39,017 bases of DNA from the NCBI GenBank assembly GCA_035565975.1, contig DATMRT010000090.1:1-39017 (forward strand), in the 5' to 3' direction. Source of the stretch: Ga0077530 sp035565975. Its GTDB lineage: Bacteria > Pseudomonadota > Alphaproteobacteria > Rhizobiales > Hyphomicrobiaceae. Positions 7,817-16,537 of this stretch are shown one piece after another. How positions within the stretch are numbered: position 1 is the first letter of the stretch; each line of letters begins with the position of its first letter. The notes under the pieces are model-generated. The model searched no databases. It saw only the letters and a program-made list of their open reading frames with translations, and had not been told where the DNA came from. The position numbers and the translations under genes are program-made.

Positions 7817-8304
7817 CGGACAAGGCATCGACGACGCTGGTCTACAAGATCGTCATCAAGGCCAGCGCACAGGCGATCTGGGACGCGATAACGAAACCCG
7901 AATGGACGGATCGATATGCCTACGGTGGCCGCGCCGCCTATGAGCTCAAGAAGGGCGGCAAGTACCATCACGAAGCCAGCGCGGAAATGAAGAGCTTCGG
8001 CTTGCCCGACAAGATCATCCTCGGCGAGGTCATCGAGAGCGATCCGCCGAGGAAACTCGTGCAGACATGGCACCCGCAGTTCTCGGCCGACATGATCGCC
8101 GAGCCGCCGACGCGCCTCACCTACGAAATTTTCGAGAGCCCGAGCGGCGTCTGCACGGTCGTCATGACCCACGACGTGACGGGCGCCCCCCTGGTCGCCG
8201 GCATGGTCCCCGGCAACAACAATCCCGTCGAGAGCGGCGGCGGTGGCTGGCCGTGGGTGCTCAGCGATCTCAAGACGCTGCTGGAGACCGGCAAGCGCAT
8301 GTAG
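7813..8304 (+). CDS. SRPBCC (AHSA1/START-like) domain protein
   Basis: The 163-residue protein has the helix-grip pattern of the AHSA1 subfamily: KIVIKASAQAIWDAITKPEW at the N-terminus, GEVIESDPPRKLVQTWHPQF in the middle, and a final long helix after GGGGWPWVLSDLKTLLE. Such proteins bind hydrophobic small molecules in a deep cavity; many are paired with an ArsR repressor as here, and their ligands are mostly unknown. The start overlaps the regulator stop (ATGA, 7813-7816). Its stop is only three bases from the stop of the convergent metallo-beta-lactamase gene, so transcripts from the two strands must overlap or end inside each other's coding region. Confidence 0.92.
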   Translation: MTDKASTTLVYKIVIKASAQAIWDAITKPEWTDRYAYGGRAAYELKKGGKYHHEASAEMKSFGLPDKIILGEVIESDPPRKLVQTWHPQFSADMIAEPPTRLTYEIFESPSGVCTVVMTHDVTGAPLVAGMVPGNNNPVESGGGGWPWVLSDLKTLLETGKRM

Positions 8305-8307
8305 CGC

Positions 8308-9159
8308 TCACACGACGAGCCGGAAGACCTCACCGTCGCGCACGACGTGCCCGGCGGTGGGGCCTGCGAAATGCGTGCCGATGACGAGCACCGGCTCGCC
8401 CGCGAGTTCGCCAAGAATGCGCCGTCGCGTGGCTTCGCCGGCCTTCTGGTCGTAGTCCGCCGTCGAGCACCACTCGGGATGCGCGAACTGGCAGGGATGG
8501 TGCGCGAAATCGCCGGTGATCATCGCGTGCTGCCCCTTCGAGCTGATCATCACGCTCGCGTGGCCCGGCGAGTGCCCTGTGCTCGGCACGAGCCGCACCT
8601 CCGGGCAGATCTGGTGATCGAGCTCGACGAGATCGGCGAGGCCGAGGTCGAATATGGGCTTCACGCTGTCGGCGATGACGGGATGTTGATCGGGCCGCGC
8701 TGTCTGCGTCGTCCAGTGCTCGTACTCGATGCGCCCGAAGAGATAGCGCGCCTTCGGAAACGTCGGCACCCACTGGCCATTCACGAGCCGTGTATTCCAG
8801 CCGACATGATCGACGTGAAGATGCGTGCACAGCACCGTATCGATCGTCTCGGGCGCGAAGCCGGCGGCTGCCAGATCATCGAGAAACGGCCCGCTGCGCT
8901 CGTTCCACGTCGGAATGCGCCGGTCCTTCTTGTCATTGCCGAGGCAGGTGTCGACGATGATGCGCCGTCCCGGCGCGTCGACGAGCAGCGCGTGAATGCT
9001 CATGCGGAGGCGGCCGTTCTCGTCGGCAAAGTGCGGCATGAGCCACGCGATCGGGCGAACGGCTTCGGGTGTCGCATCGGGGAGGATGAAGCGCGTGCCG
9101 CCCGTCATTTCCAGCTCGACGATCTTGGTGACCGTCACGTCGCCGATCTGCCATTTCAT
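8308..9159 (-). CDS. Metallo-beta-lactamase-fold hydrolase
   Basis: A 283-residue soluble hydrolase with no signal peptide. The zinc motif THLHVDH gives His113, His115, Asp117 and His118; further ligands lie in STGHSPGHAS, TGDFAHHP and GTHFAGPTAGHV. The arrangement, including the tryptophan of the GW after HVDHVG, resembles the quorum-quenching lactonase and methyl parathion hydrolase branch of the fold, but many members have unknown substrates and I do not assign one. I chose the ATG at 9159 (MKWQIGD) because AGGA lies eight bases upstream; an ATG two codons earlier is too near it. The HAD phosphatase gene lies 56 bases upstream on the same strand, so the two may be one transcript. Confidence 0.9.
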   Translation of the reverse strand: MKWQIGDVTVTKIVELEMTGGTRFILPDATPEAVRPIAWLMPHFADENGRLRMSIHALLVDAPGRRIIVDTCLGNDKKDRRIPTWNERSGPFLDDLAAAGFAPETIDTVLCTHLHVDHVGWNTRLVNGQWVPTFPKARYLFGRIEYEHWTTQTARPDQHPVIADSVKPIFDLGLADLVELDHQICPEVRLVPSTGHSPGHASVMISSKGQHAMITGDFAHHPCQFAHPEWCSTADYDQKAGEATRRRILGELAGEPVLVIGTHFAGPTAGHVVRDGEVFRLVV

Positions 9160-9215
9160 GCACATTTCCTAAGATATGTTTTCGCCAGCTTAGCTGCGCA
9201 TCGGTGTCGCTGCAC

Positions 9216-9878
9216 TCACAGGCGTGCGGCGAGGAACTCGCCGACTTCCGTCCAGGTGTCAAACACGTGCTTTGCACCGGCTTCGCGCAGACGCTCCGCG
9301 TGGCCTGGGCGAATGTGCGCGCCGGCGCAGAGGCCGACGACGCACATGCCGGCAGCCAGGCCCGCACGAACGCCGTTCGGACTGTCCTCAACGACGAGAC
9401 AATACTCGGGCGCGAGCCCGATCTTGTCGGCCGCATAGAGAAAGATGTCCGGATGCGGCTTGCCGCGCGGCACCAGATCGGCGCTGAAGACGCGATTCCC
9501 GAATGCCTCGGATAGCCGAACCGCCTCGAGACTCACGCTCAGCCGCTCCATCGAGCTCGATGAGGCAATACAGCTCGGGAGGTGAGCGTACCGCAGTATG
9601 AAATCCTGCGCGCCGGACACTTCGCGCAACTCGCTGCGAAAGCGCGCGAGCGTGACCGCGCGCAAATCGTCCGTAAATGTCGGGCTGATCTTGCGCCCCA
9701 GACTTTCCTCGATCGCCGTGACGATCTCGGCCGAACGCTTGCCCATATAGCGATCGAACGATTGCTGGAGCGTCGTCGGCAGCCCGAGCGATGATACGGC
9801 TTCCGCGAGCACAAGATTGGCCAGCACCTCGCTGTCCGCGATCACGCCGTCGAAGTCGTAAATGATGCCTTGGATCAC
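9216..9878 (-). CDS. HAD-superfamily hydrolase (beta-phosphoglucomutase/GPH-like)
   Basis: A 220-residue phosphatase or phosphomutase of HAD subfamily IA. Motif I is DFDGVIADSE with nucleophile Asp8 and acid/base Asp10; motif II is the serine run in CIASSSSMERL; motif III lysine is in RGKPHPDIFLYAA; motif IV is VVEDSPNGVRAG. The helical cap between residues 15 and 80 carries the YMGKRSAEI segment seen in phosphoglycolate phosphatase and beta-phosphoglucomutase relatives. The substrate is not determinable from sequence. It lies 56 bases upstream of the metallo-beta-lactamase gene on the same strand and is divergent from fabD. Confidence 0.92.
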   Translation of the reverse strand: MIQGIIYDFDGVIADSEVLANLVLAEAVSSLGLPTTLQQSFDRYMGKRSAEIVTAIEESLGRKISPTFTDDLRAVTLARFRSELREVSGAQDFILRYAHLPSCIASSSSMERLSVSLEAVRLSEAFGNRVFSADLVPRGKPHPDIFLYAADKIGLAPEYCLVVEDSPNGVRAGLAAGMCVVGLCAGAHIRPGHAERLREAGAKHVFDTWTEVGEFLAARL

Positions 9879-9942
9879 GTCGCCCCCGCTGCCCGACAGC
9901 GCTCCGCCCCACGGTCGCGCATCCTATCGGCGCGTCCCTCTC

Positions 9943-9972
9943 TTGACACCGCCTCATTCGCCATGCCCTTAA
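9943..9972 (+). promoter_or_regulatory. Candidate promoter of the fab cluster
   Basis: A consensus -35 box TTGACA at 9943-9948 is followed after 18 bases by CCTTAA (9967-9972), a weak -10 box. It lies about 120 bases before fabD in the gap between divergent genes. The -35 match is exact, the -10 match poor, so this is only a candidate. Confidence 0.3.
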
Positions 9973-10095
9973 GGCGCCGGAGCCCGCTCCGCGCCTTGAT
10001 GCCCATCCGCGGCATCGGCACATTTTCACTTTATGTTCCGGAAGCGCCGCGGCAGGTCCGCGGACCGGCATCAACCTCCAACCATGGACCCGCGC

Positions 10096-11043
10096 ATGTC
10101 GAAAGCCTTCGTCTTTCCCGGCCAGGGCAGCCAGACCGTCGGCATGGCCAAGGAACTGGCCGAGACCTTTCCGGCCGCCCGCGCATTGCTCGACGAAGTG
10201 GACGAGGCCCTCGGTCAGAAGCTCTCCGCCCTCATGTTCGAGGGCCCGATCGAGACGTTGACGCTGACTGAGAATGCCCAGCCGGCGCTCATGGCGGCGT
10301 CACTCGCCGTGATGCGCGTGCTCGAGAAGGAGAAGGGTTTCTCGCTCAAGGACCGCGTGGCGTTTGTCGCCGGCCACTCGCTCGGCGAATATTCGGCACT
10401 GGCCGCGGCCGGCGCTCTTTCGGTCGCGGACACGGCTCGCCTCCTGAAGCTGCGCGGACAGTCCATGCAGAAGGCCGTGCCGGTCGGCGTCGGCGCCATG
10501 TCGGCATTGCTTGGCGTCGGCCTCGACGTCGCGAGGAAGATCGCGGCCGATGCCGCGCAGGGCGATGTCTGCGATATCGCCAACGACAACGAGCCGACCC
10601 AGGTCGTGCTCTCGGGCCACAAGACCGCGATCGATCGCGTGCCGGAAGTCGGCAAGGCGCACGGTCTGCGGCGTGCAATTCCACTCCCTGTTTCCGCGCC
10701 TTTCCATTGCAGCCTTCTGAAGCCTGCCGCCGACGCGATGGCGGAAGCGCTCGCCAAGGTCGAGATCAAGGCGCCGGTCGTCCCTGTCATCGCCAACGTC
10801 CTCGCGGCCCCGATCAGCGATCCCGCAGAGATTCGCACGCGCCTCGTCGAGCAGGTCACGGGCACCGTGCGCTGGCGCGAATGCGTGCTCGCGATGGCCG
10901 GCGCGGGCGTCACCGAGCTTTATGAAATCGGCACGGGCAAGGTGCTGAGCGGCCTCGCCGGCCGCATCGACAAATCGCTGAAGGCAACGCCTGTCGGCAC
11001 GCCCGCCGACATCGAGGCCGTCGCGGCGCAACTTCTGAGCTGA
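10096..11043 (+). CDS. fabD: Malonyl-CoA:ACP transacylase
   Basis: Moves malonyl groups from CoA to acyl carrier protein, the entry step of type II fatty-acid synthesis. In the 315-residue product Gln10 in FPGQGSQ forms the oxyanion hole, the nucleophile Ser95 is in GHSLGEYSALAA, and the catalytic His is in PVSAPFHCSLL. Length and domain order (alpha/beta hydrolase core with ferredoxin-like insert) are normal. I chose the ATG at 10096 (MSKAFVFPGQG) by family similarity; ATGs at 10084 and 10033 are in frame and no start has a clear ribosome site. First gene of fabD-fabG-acpP-fabF-mltG, with fabG starting 11 bases after its stop. Confidence 0.97.
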   Translation: MSKAFVFPGQGSQTVGMAKELAETFPAARALLDEVDEALGQKLSALMFEGPIETLTLTENAQPALMAASLAVMRVLEKEKGFSLKDRVAFVAGHSLGEYSALAAAGALSVADTARLLKLRGQSMQKAVPVGVGAMSALLGVGLDVARKIAADAAQGDVCDIANDNEPTQVVLSGHKTAIDRVPEVGKAHGLRRAIPLPVSAPFHCSLLKPAADAMAEALAKVEIKAPVVPVIANVLAAPISDPAEIRTRLVEQVTGTVRWRECVLAMAGAGVTELYEIGTGKVLSGLAGRIDKSLKATPVGTPADIEAVAAQLLS

Positions 11044-11054
11044 GGACACACGCT

Positions 11055-11801
11055 ATGTTCGATCTGACGGGCAAGACCGCGCTCGTGACGGGTGCTACGG
11101 GCGGCATCGGCGGCGCCATTGCCGAGGCACTTCACACCCAGGGCGCGACCGTGGTGCTTTCGGGCCGCCAGGCCGACAAGCTCGAAGCGTTGAAAGCCGA
11201 GCTCGGCGATCGCGCACTCGTCCAACCGTGCGACCTCGCCAGCAAGGAGCAGGTCGGCAAGCTGATCGACGAGGCCATCAAGCTCGTCGGCGGGCGTCTC
11301 GACATCCTCGTCAACAACGCGGGGCTGACGCGCGACAACCTCTTCATGGTGATGAAGGACGAGCAGTGGGATGAGGTGATCGCCGTCAACCTGACATCGA
11401 CCTTCATGCTCATGCGCGCGGCGGCCCGCCACATGATGCGGTCGCGGACCGGCTATGGGCGCATCATCAATATCTCGTCGGTCTCCGGCATCATCGGCAA
11501 TCCGGGCCAGGGCAACTACGCCGCCTCCAAGGCCGGTATGATTGGCATGACGAAATCGCTGGCCCGCGAGGTCGCCTCGCGCGGTGTTACGGCCAACTGC
11601 ATTGCTCCCGGTTTCATCGAAACGGCGATGACGGCCGTTCTGAACGAAAAGCAGACGGCCACCATCAAGGAGGCGATCCCGGCCCAGAGTTTCGGCAAGC
11701 CCGAAGATATTGCGGCGGCCGCCGTTTACCTTGCCAGCGAAGAGGCCCGTTACATGACCGGACAAACTCTTCACATCAACGGCGGCATGGTCATGATCTG
11801 A
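11055..11801 (+). CDS. fabG: 3-oxoacyl-ACP reductase
   Basis: NADPH-dependent reduction of 3-oxoacyl-ACP in fatty-acid elongation, cytoplasmic. The 248-residue SDR has TGATGGIG near residues 12-19, Gly-Arg after the second strand (SGRQADKL, NADP-type), NNAG near 90, and the catalytic Ser142, Tyr155 and Lys159 (NISSVSG, NYAASKAG). The C-terminus ends in TGQTLHINGGMVMI, the signature end of FabG. Placement 11 bases after fabD and before acpP makes this the fatty-acid enzyme, unlike the lone SDR at 2626. GAGGA precedes the ATG. Confidence 0.97.
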   Translation: MFDLTGKTALVTGATGGIGGAIAEALHTQGATVVLSGRQADKLEALKAELGDRALVQPCDLASKEQVGKLIDEAIKLVGGRLDILVNNAGLTRDNLFMVMKDEQWDEVIAVNLTSTFMLMRAAARHMMRSRTGYGRIINISSVSGIIGNPGQGNYAASKAGMIGMTKSLAREVASRGVTANCIAPGFIETAMTAVLNEKQTATIKEAIPAQSFGKPEDIAAAAVYLASEEARYMTGQTLHINGGMVMI

Positions 11802-12077
11802 GGGTTGTTCGAGGGTTTCGCTGCTGTGCACAATGCCGCGTCGGAGCCGCGCCGGCGCCGCTAGCCAAGGGATTTGTTGTGTGTTAACGAGCCGAAAATT
11901 CGAGCCGTTGGCGCTGGAGTTTGCATCGATTTCAAGCACCCTGTAGTGGATATCCCCACGACAGAGCCGAATCGATCGAAGCGAGTAAACCGCCGCTGCC
12001 TCATGGGGGCGGCACGAGAAGGGTCGTCAGGGCCGCGCCGCGGTTCCTTGAGGTGACAGAGCGCGAGGGAATTGGAT

Positions 12078-12323
12078 ATGAGCGACGTCGCAGAGCGCGT
12101 TAAGAAGATTGTCGTCGAGAATCTCGGCGTGGAAGCCGAGAAGGTCGTCGAGACGGCGAGCTTCATCGATGACCTCGGTGCTGACAGCCTCGACATCGTC
12201 GAGCTCGTCATGGCGTTCGAGGAAGAGTTCGGCTGTGAGATTCCGGACGATGCCGCCGAGCAGATCCAGACGGTCGGCGATGCCGTGAAGTTCCTCGAGA
12301 AGAGCGCGGCCAGTACGGCCTGA
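12078..12323 (+). CDS. acpP: Acyl carrier protein
   Basis: Carries growing acyl chains on 4'-phosphopantetheine. The 81-residue acidic, four-helix protein has the attachment Ser37 in the motif DDLGADSLDIVELVMAFEEE, and normal length. The ATG at 12078 is preceded by GAGGGA eleven bases upstream; a TTG two codons earlier is an unlikely start. It follows fabG after 276 bases, long enough for its own promoter, which fits the high ACP level cells need, although no promoter boxes stand out. fabF follows after 180 bases; an 8-bp inverted repeat (CATCGCGC/GCGCGATG, 12342-12385) in that gap has no T-run. Confidence 0.98.
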   Translation: MSDVAERVKKIVVENLGVEAEKVVETASFIDDLGADSLDIVELVMAFEEEFGCEIPDDAAEQIQTVGDAVKFLEKSAASTA

Positions 12324-12503
12324 GCAGCGCGCCGGTGCTCTCATCGCGCACGCCATCGGGGGGAACCGGTGCGGCGCGCGCGATGGGACGGTGGCGATGC
12401 TCTGGAAATGGGGGATGCCGTCGCGGCGTAGTTGGGCGGCATGACACGGCAGGAGCGGTGACGCGGCGCGGCCTTCCTGCCGGATAACCTGGACAGGTGT
12501 GGG

Positions 12504-13766
12504 ATGAAGCGAGTTGTCGTCACGGGGCTCGGCCTCGTTACCCCCCTCGGATGCGGCGTCGAACCGACGTGGTCGCGCCTTCTCGAAGGTCGCAGCGGCG
12601 CACGCCGGATCACCGAGTTCGAGGTGAGTGACCTCGCTTGTCAGATCGCCAACTTCATTCCGCGCGGTGACGGCTCCGCCGGCACCTTCAATCCCGATCA
12701 GTGGATGGAGCCGAAGGAGCAGCGCAAGGTCGACGACTTCATCGTCTATGCGATGGCGGCGGCCGAGCAGGCGCTCAAGGATGCCGGCTACGAAGCGAAA
12801 ACGCAGGAACAGCAGGAGCGCTCGGGCGTCCTCATCGGCTCAGGCATAGGCGGCCTCAGCGGCATTGCCGAGACCTCGCTTTTGCTCAAGGAGAAGGGCC
12901 CGCGGCGTGTGAGCCCCTTCTTCATTCCAGGCCGCCTCATCAATCTCGCGTCGGGCTATGTCTCGATCCGCCATGGCCTCAAGGGGCCGAACCACGCGGT
13001 CGTCACGGCCTGCTCGACGGGCGCACACGCGATCGGCGATGCGGCACGCCTGATTGCTCTCGATGATGCCGACGTCATGGTCGCCGGAGGCGCCGAAAGC
13101 CCGATCTGCCGCATAGCCGTGGCAGGCTTCGCCGCATGTCGCGCCCTTGCGACCACCTTCAATGATCAGCCGACCAAGGCTTCGCGCCCCTACGACAAGG
13201 ATCGCGACGGCTTCGTGATGGGTGAAGGTGCCGGCATTGTCGTGCTCGAGAGCCTCGAGCACGCCCGGGCGCGTGGTGCGCGCATCTATGCCGAGGTCGT
13301 CGGCTACGGGCTTTCCGGCGACGCCTACCACATCACGGCACCGTCAGAGGACGGCGATGGCGCTTACCGCTGCATGCGCATGGCGGTCAAGCGCGCAGGC
13401 ATCACCGTCGACGAGATTGACTACGTGAATGCCCACGGCACGTCCACAATGGGCGACGAAATCGAACTCGGTGCCGTCGAACGCCTCTTCGGCAACAGCG
13501 CCGGGAACCTCACACTCTCCTCGACCAAGTCGGCGATCGGCCATCTCCTCGGCGCTGCGGGCTCGGTCGAGGCCATCTTCTCGATCCTCGCGATGCGCGA
13601 CAACATCGTGCCCCCGACGATCAACCTTGATAATCCCTCCGTTTCGACGCCGATCGACCTTGTGCCCCATACGGCGAAGAAGAAGCCGATCAATACCGTC
13701 CTGTCGAACTCCTTCGGTTTCGGCGGCACCAATGCGTCGCTTATCATGCGGCGTCTGGACGCGTAA
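12504..13766 (+). CDS. fabF: 3-oxoacyl-ACP synthase II
   Basis: Condenses malonyl-ACP with acyl-ACP to lengthen the fatty acid chain. The 420-residue thiolase-fold enzyme has the full catalytic triad: nucleophile Cys170 in VTACSTGAHAIG, His311 in VNAHGTST and His347 in SAIGHLLGAAG, and the C-terminal SNSFGFGGTNASL motif. Cys-His-His marks a KAS I/II enzyme, and the acpP-fabF-mltG order marks it as FabF. Length is typical. Confidence 0.98.
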   Translation: MKRVVVTGLGLVTPLGCGVEPTWSRLLEGRSGARRITEFEVSDLACQIANFIPRGDGSAGTFNPDQWMEPKEQRKVDDFIVYAMAAAEQALKDAGYEAKTQEQQERSGVLIGSGIGGLSGIAETSLLLKEKGPRRVSPFFIPGRLINLASGYVSIRHGLKGPNHAVVTACSTGAHAIGDAARLIALDDADVMVAGGAESPICRIAVAGFAACRALATTFNDQPTKASRPYDKDRDGFVMGEGAGIVVLESLEHARARGARIYAEVVGYGLSGDAYHITAPSEDGDGAYRCMRMAVKRAGITVDEIDYVNAHGTSTMGDEIELGAVERLFGNSAGNLTLSSTKSAIGHLLGAAGSVEAIFSILAMRDNIVPPTINLDNPSVSTPIDLVPHTAKKKPINTVLSNSFGFGGTNASLIMRRLDA

Positions 13767-13817
13767 CAGAGGTCATATTTCCTGCCGGCAGCCTTCTGAT
13801 GGCGCCGAAGTAAAAGT

Positions 13818-13869
13818 ATTTGTCGCCCGGTTCACCCTCGTGTGTGCGTCCCGGCACCACCGGACAAAT
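13818..13869. other. Imperfect inverted repeat between fabF and mltG
   Basis: ATTTGTC (13818-13824) and CCGGT (13827-13831) are mirrored by ACCGG (13859-13863) and GACAAAT (13863-13869). The stem would have a two-base bulge and a 27-base loop. There is no T-run after it, so it is not a standard terminator; it may be an RNA structure in the fabF-mltG transcript or an operator. No function is known. Confidence 0.3.
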
Positions 13870-14014
13870 GATGTTACGGCCTTCATGTTCGTGGCCCGCT
13901 TTGGCCATATTTCAGGATAGCTTGATGGGCCCTGAGCAGGGTTCCGAGGCCCGATCCGATGATATGGCAAAGACTTGACGGCACCCGAACGAAGAGGCGA
14001 AAAGCAACCAGAGC

Positions 14015-15304
14015 ATGAGGCAGACCCTGCCAACTCTCGATACCACCCGCCAACGCCTCAATGCCCTGCCGCGCAGCCCTGCTGAGGCGCTCGAGCCGGG
14101 CCGTGCCCCGCGTCCTCCGCGGCGCATCCGGGAACGGCGTGAGGCGCGGCGGATGAACGGCTTCCTGCGCTTTGTCAGCGGCATTCTCACGTTCTGCTTC
14201 CTCAGCATGTCCGTGATCGCCGTCGGCGCGCTGCTGCTGCGCTCGACGTTTGCGTCACCGGGTCCGCTCGCCCATTCCACCGTCTCCGTCATTCCGCGCG
14301 GAGAGGGCGTCTACGAGATCGCCGGCCGCCTGGAGCGCGAAGGCGTCATCTCCGATCGGCGTCTCTTCGTCGCGCAGTATCTCGTTCACACGCTGCACGC
14401 GCGTTTTGCCGGCGGAAGGCCGATCCAGCTTCAAGCCGGCGAGTTCGAGTTCAAGAAGCAGGCGAGCCTCGAGGACGTTCTCGAGATCCTTTCACAAGGC
14501 AAGGCCGTGCTCTATCGCCTGAGCATTCCGGAGGGCCTGACCAGCCAGCAGATCGTCGCCCGGCTGAATGCGGAAGAAAACCTCGCCGGCGACATCACCG
14601 AGGTGCCTCCCGAGGGCACGCTGCTCCCCGACACCTATCGGTTCTCGCGCGGCACACCCCGCGCCGACATCATCGAGCGGATGCGCGCCGATCAGCGCCG
14701 CTTCGTCGCCGCGCTTTGGGACAAGCGCCAGCCTGATCTGCCGTTCAAGTCCATCGAGGAGGCGCTGATCCTCGCCTCGATCGTCGAGAAGGAGACAGGA
14801 CGCGCGGACGAGCGCGAGCGCATTGCAGGTGTGTTCGTGAACCGCCTCCGGCGCGGGATGCGCCTCCAGTCCGATCCGACCATCATCTACGGCATCGCCG
14901 GTGGCCAGGGCACGCTCGGCCGTCCGATTACGCGCGCGGACATCGAGGCCCCGACGCCGTACAACACCTACACGATCAATGGTCTGCCGCCGACCCCCAT
15001 CGCAAATCCAGGCCGCGCCGCGATCGAGGCCGTGCTCAATCCTGCCAAGACCAAGGACCTCTACTTCGTCGCGGACGGCACGGGCGGCCACAGCTTCTCG
15101 GAAACGCTCAGAGATCACAATGCCGCCGTTCAGGTGTGGCGACAGGCCGAGCGGGAAATGCGGGCGCGCCAGGCCGCCGCCGCCGCGCCGCAGACGGCCA
15201 CCGACGCGCCGAACCCGACAACGGCTCCCGCGACACCGACCTCCGGCGCTTCCGCCAACCGCGTGCCCGACGTGCCGCTGCCGCAGCGCAAGCCGAAGCG
15301 CTGA
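14015..15304 (+). CDS. mltG: Endolytic murein transglycosylase MltG
   Basis: Cuts nascent glycan strands inside the chain and so ends peptidoglycan polymerisation. The 429-residue protein has a basic cytoplasmic N-terminus of about 45 residues, one membrane span at about 50-75 (FVSGILTFCFLSMSVIAVGA), a LysM-like subdomain (SVIPRGEGVYEIAGRLEREG), and the YceG domain with catalytic Glu258 in ILASIVEKETGRADE, followed by LQSDPTIIYG and YNTYTINGLPPTPIANPG. The C-terminal 55 residues are Ala/Pro/Thr-rich and probably disordered. The acpP-fabF-mltG order is common in alphaproteobacteria. The ATG has only a weak ribosome site (AGAG). Confidence 0.96.
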   Translation: MRQTLPTLDTTRQRLNALPRSPAEALEPGRAPRPPRRIRERREARRMNGFLRFVSGILTFCFLSMSVIAVGALLLRSTFASPGPLAHSTVSVIPRGEGVYEIAGRLEREGVISDRRLFVAQYLVHTLHARFAGGRPIQLQAGEFEFKKQASLEDVLEILSQGKAVLYRLSIPEGLTSQQIVARLNAEENLAGDITEVPPEGTLLPDTYRFSRGTPRADIIERMRADQRRFVAALWDKRQPDLPFKSIEEALILASIVEKETGRADERERIAGVFVNRLRRGMRLQSDPTIIYGIAGGQGTLGRPITRADIEAPTPYNTYTINGLPPTPIANPGRAAIEAVLNPAKTKDLYFVADGTGGHSFSETLRDHNAAVQVWRQAEREMRARQAAAAAPQTATDAPNPTTAPATPTSGASANRVPDVPLPQRKPKR

Positions 15305-15532
15305 ACGCCGCCTGATTGATCACAATTCCGACAGCAATTTCGGTGTTCTACGCGCGAGCCCGCGACGTCACGGTTCTGATACGCTATTGTCACATGTGGC
15401 CAAGCGCGATCCCGCGTGTGGCCGGCGTCGGCATCAAATGCCAGCCGAGCCGTACGGAGAAATGCGGAACGCCCTTGGTCGAGGTCCGCGCCGCGTCACG
15501 GGAGAGGATGCGCGCGCCAGAGGGAGGTCGTC

Positions 15533-16465
15533 ATGCGAGCAGGTTCCCATCCGACGCGGCGAGAGATGATCGCGGGAAGTCTGGCCGCGGCGGTCGCCAT
15601 GTCGGCGGGTGGCGTGCCCGTCTTCGCGGACACGCGAGCAGGCAGGGGCATCCACAAGCTTACGCTCGGCAATCTCGAGATCACGATCCTCTCCGATGGC
15701 ATTCTGAATATCGCGCCGCGTCTTCTCAACCGCGACATGACCGAGGAAGCCATCGCCGCCGTGATCGGCGACACGAGCCAGATACAATACGGGATCAACA
15801 CCGTGCTCGTACGCGCGGGGGCTGAAGCTCTCCTCGTCGATGCGGGCGCCGGCAGCAACTTCGTGCCGACCGCCGGCAAGCTCGATGCCCGCCTGAAGGC
15901 CGCCGGCATCGATCCTGCGAGCATCACCAAGGTCGTGGTCACGCACGGCCACCCGGATCATCTCGGTGGCCTGGTCGACGAGTTCGACGAGCCGCGCTTT
16001 CCGAATGCTCAGCACATCATGCCGGCGCCGGAACTCGACTACTGGCGCAAGGTGGATGTCACGACCCTGCCCGAGCGCATGCAAGGCGCGGCCGTCGGCG
16101 CCAAGCGCGTGATCGGCACGGTCGGCGAACGCCTCGCTGCTGCCGCACCCGATTCCGAGATCGCGCCGGGCGTCGCCTACGTTTCAACGCCTGGTCATAC
16201 GCCCGGGCACTGCTCTGTGCGCATTGCAAGTGGCGCCAGCGGCCTCATTGTCACTGCCGATACGCTTTTTCACCCGCACGTTTCATTTGCCCATCCTGAT
16301 TGGCAGCCCGTAGCGGACATGGACGGGGCCGCGGCCGTCGCGAGCCGCCGCCGTCTTCTCGATATGGCCGCGACCGATCGGCTCCAGCTTGCCTCCTATC
16401 ACATTCCTTTCCCTGGCCTCGGCCGTGTCGAGCGACACGGCACGGCCTACCGATGGCTTGCTTAG
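15533..16465 (+). CDS. Tat-exported metallo-beta-lactamase-fold hydrolase
   Basis: A 310-residue protein predicted to be folded in the cytoplasm and exported by the Tat system. The N-terminus has twin arginines 9-10 (TRREMIAG), a hydrophobic Ala-rich core and a probable cleavage site after VFA (residue 32). The zinc site is THGHPDH (His138, His140, Asp142, His143), with further ligands in STPGHTPGHCS, TADTLFHP and ASYHIPFPG. It is related in outline to the hydrolase at 8308-9159 but exported. The ATG at 15533 has GGGAGG nine bases upstream; an upstream in-frame ATG at 15416 would mask the Tat signal. Substrate unknown. Confidence 0.92.
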   Translation: MRAGSHPTRREMIAGSLAAAVAMSAGGVPVFADTRAGRGIHKLTLGNLEITILSDGILNIAPRLLNRDMTEEAIAAVIGDTSQIQYGINTVLVRAGAEALLVDAGAGSNFVPTAGKLDARLKAAGIDPASITKVVVTHGHPDHLGGLVDEFDEPRFPNAQHIMPAPELDYWRKVDVTTLPERMQGAAVGAKRVIGTVGERLAAAAPDSEIAPGVAYVSTPGHTPGHCSVRIASGASGLIVTADTLFHPHVSFAHPDWQPVADMDGAAAVASRRRLLDMAATDRLQLASYHIPFPGLGRVERHGTAYRWLA

Positions 16466-16537
16466 CGGTCCTCTGCTGCGCCGCGCCGAAGCCCGTCTTT
16501 CTCTCTTGCTTTTTGGTTTTCGAGCCCTGCGATCCCC

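Noticed and set aside
12342..12385. 8-bp inverted repeat CATCGCGC/GCGCGATG after acpP as a terminator
   Set aside because: Loop of 28 bases and no T-run; expected by chance in such GC-rich sequence.
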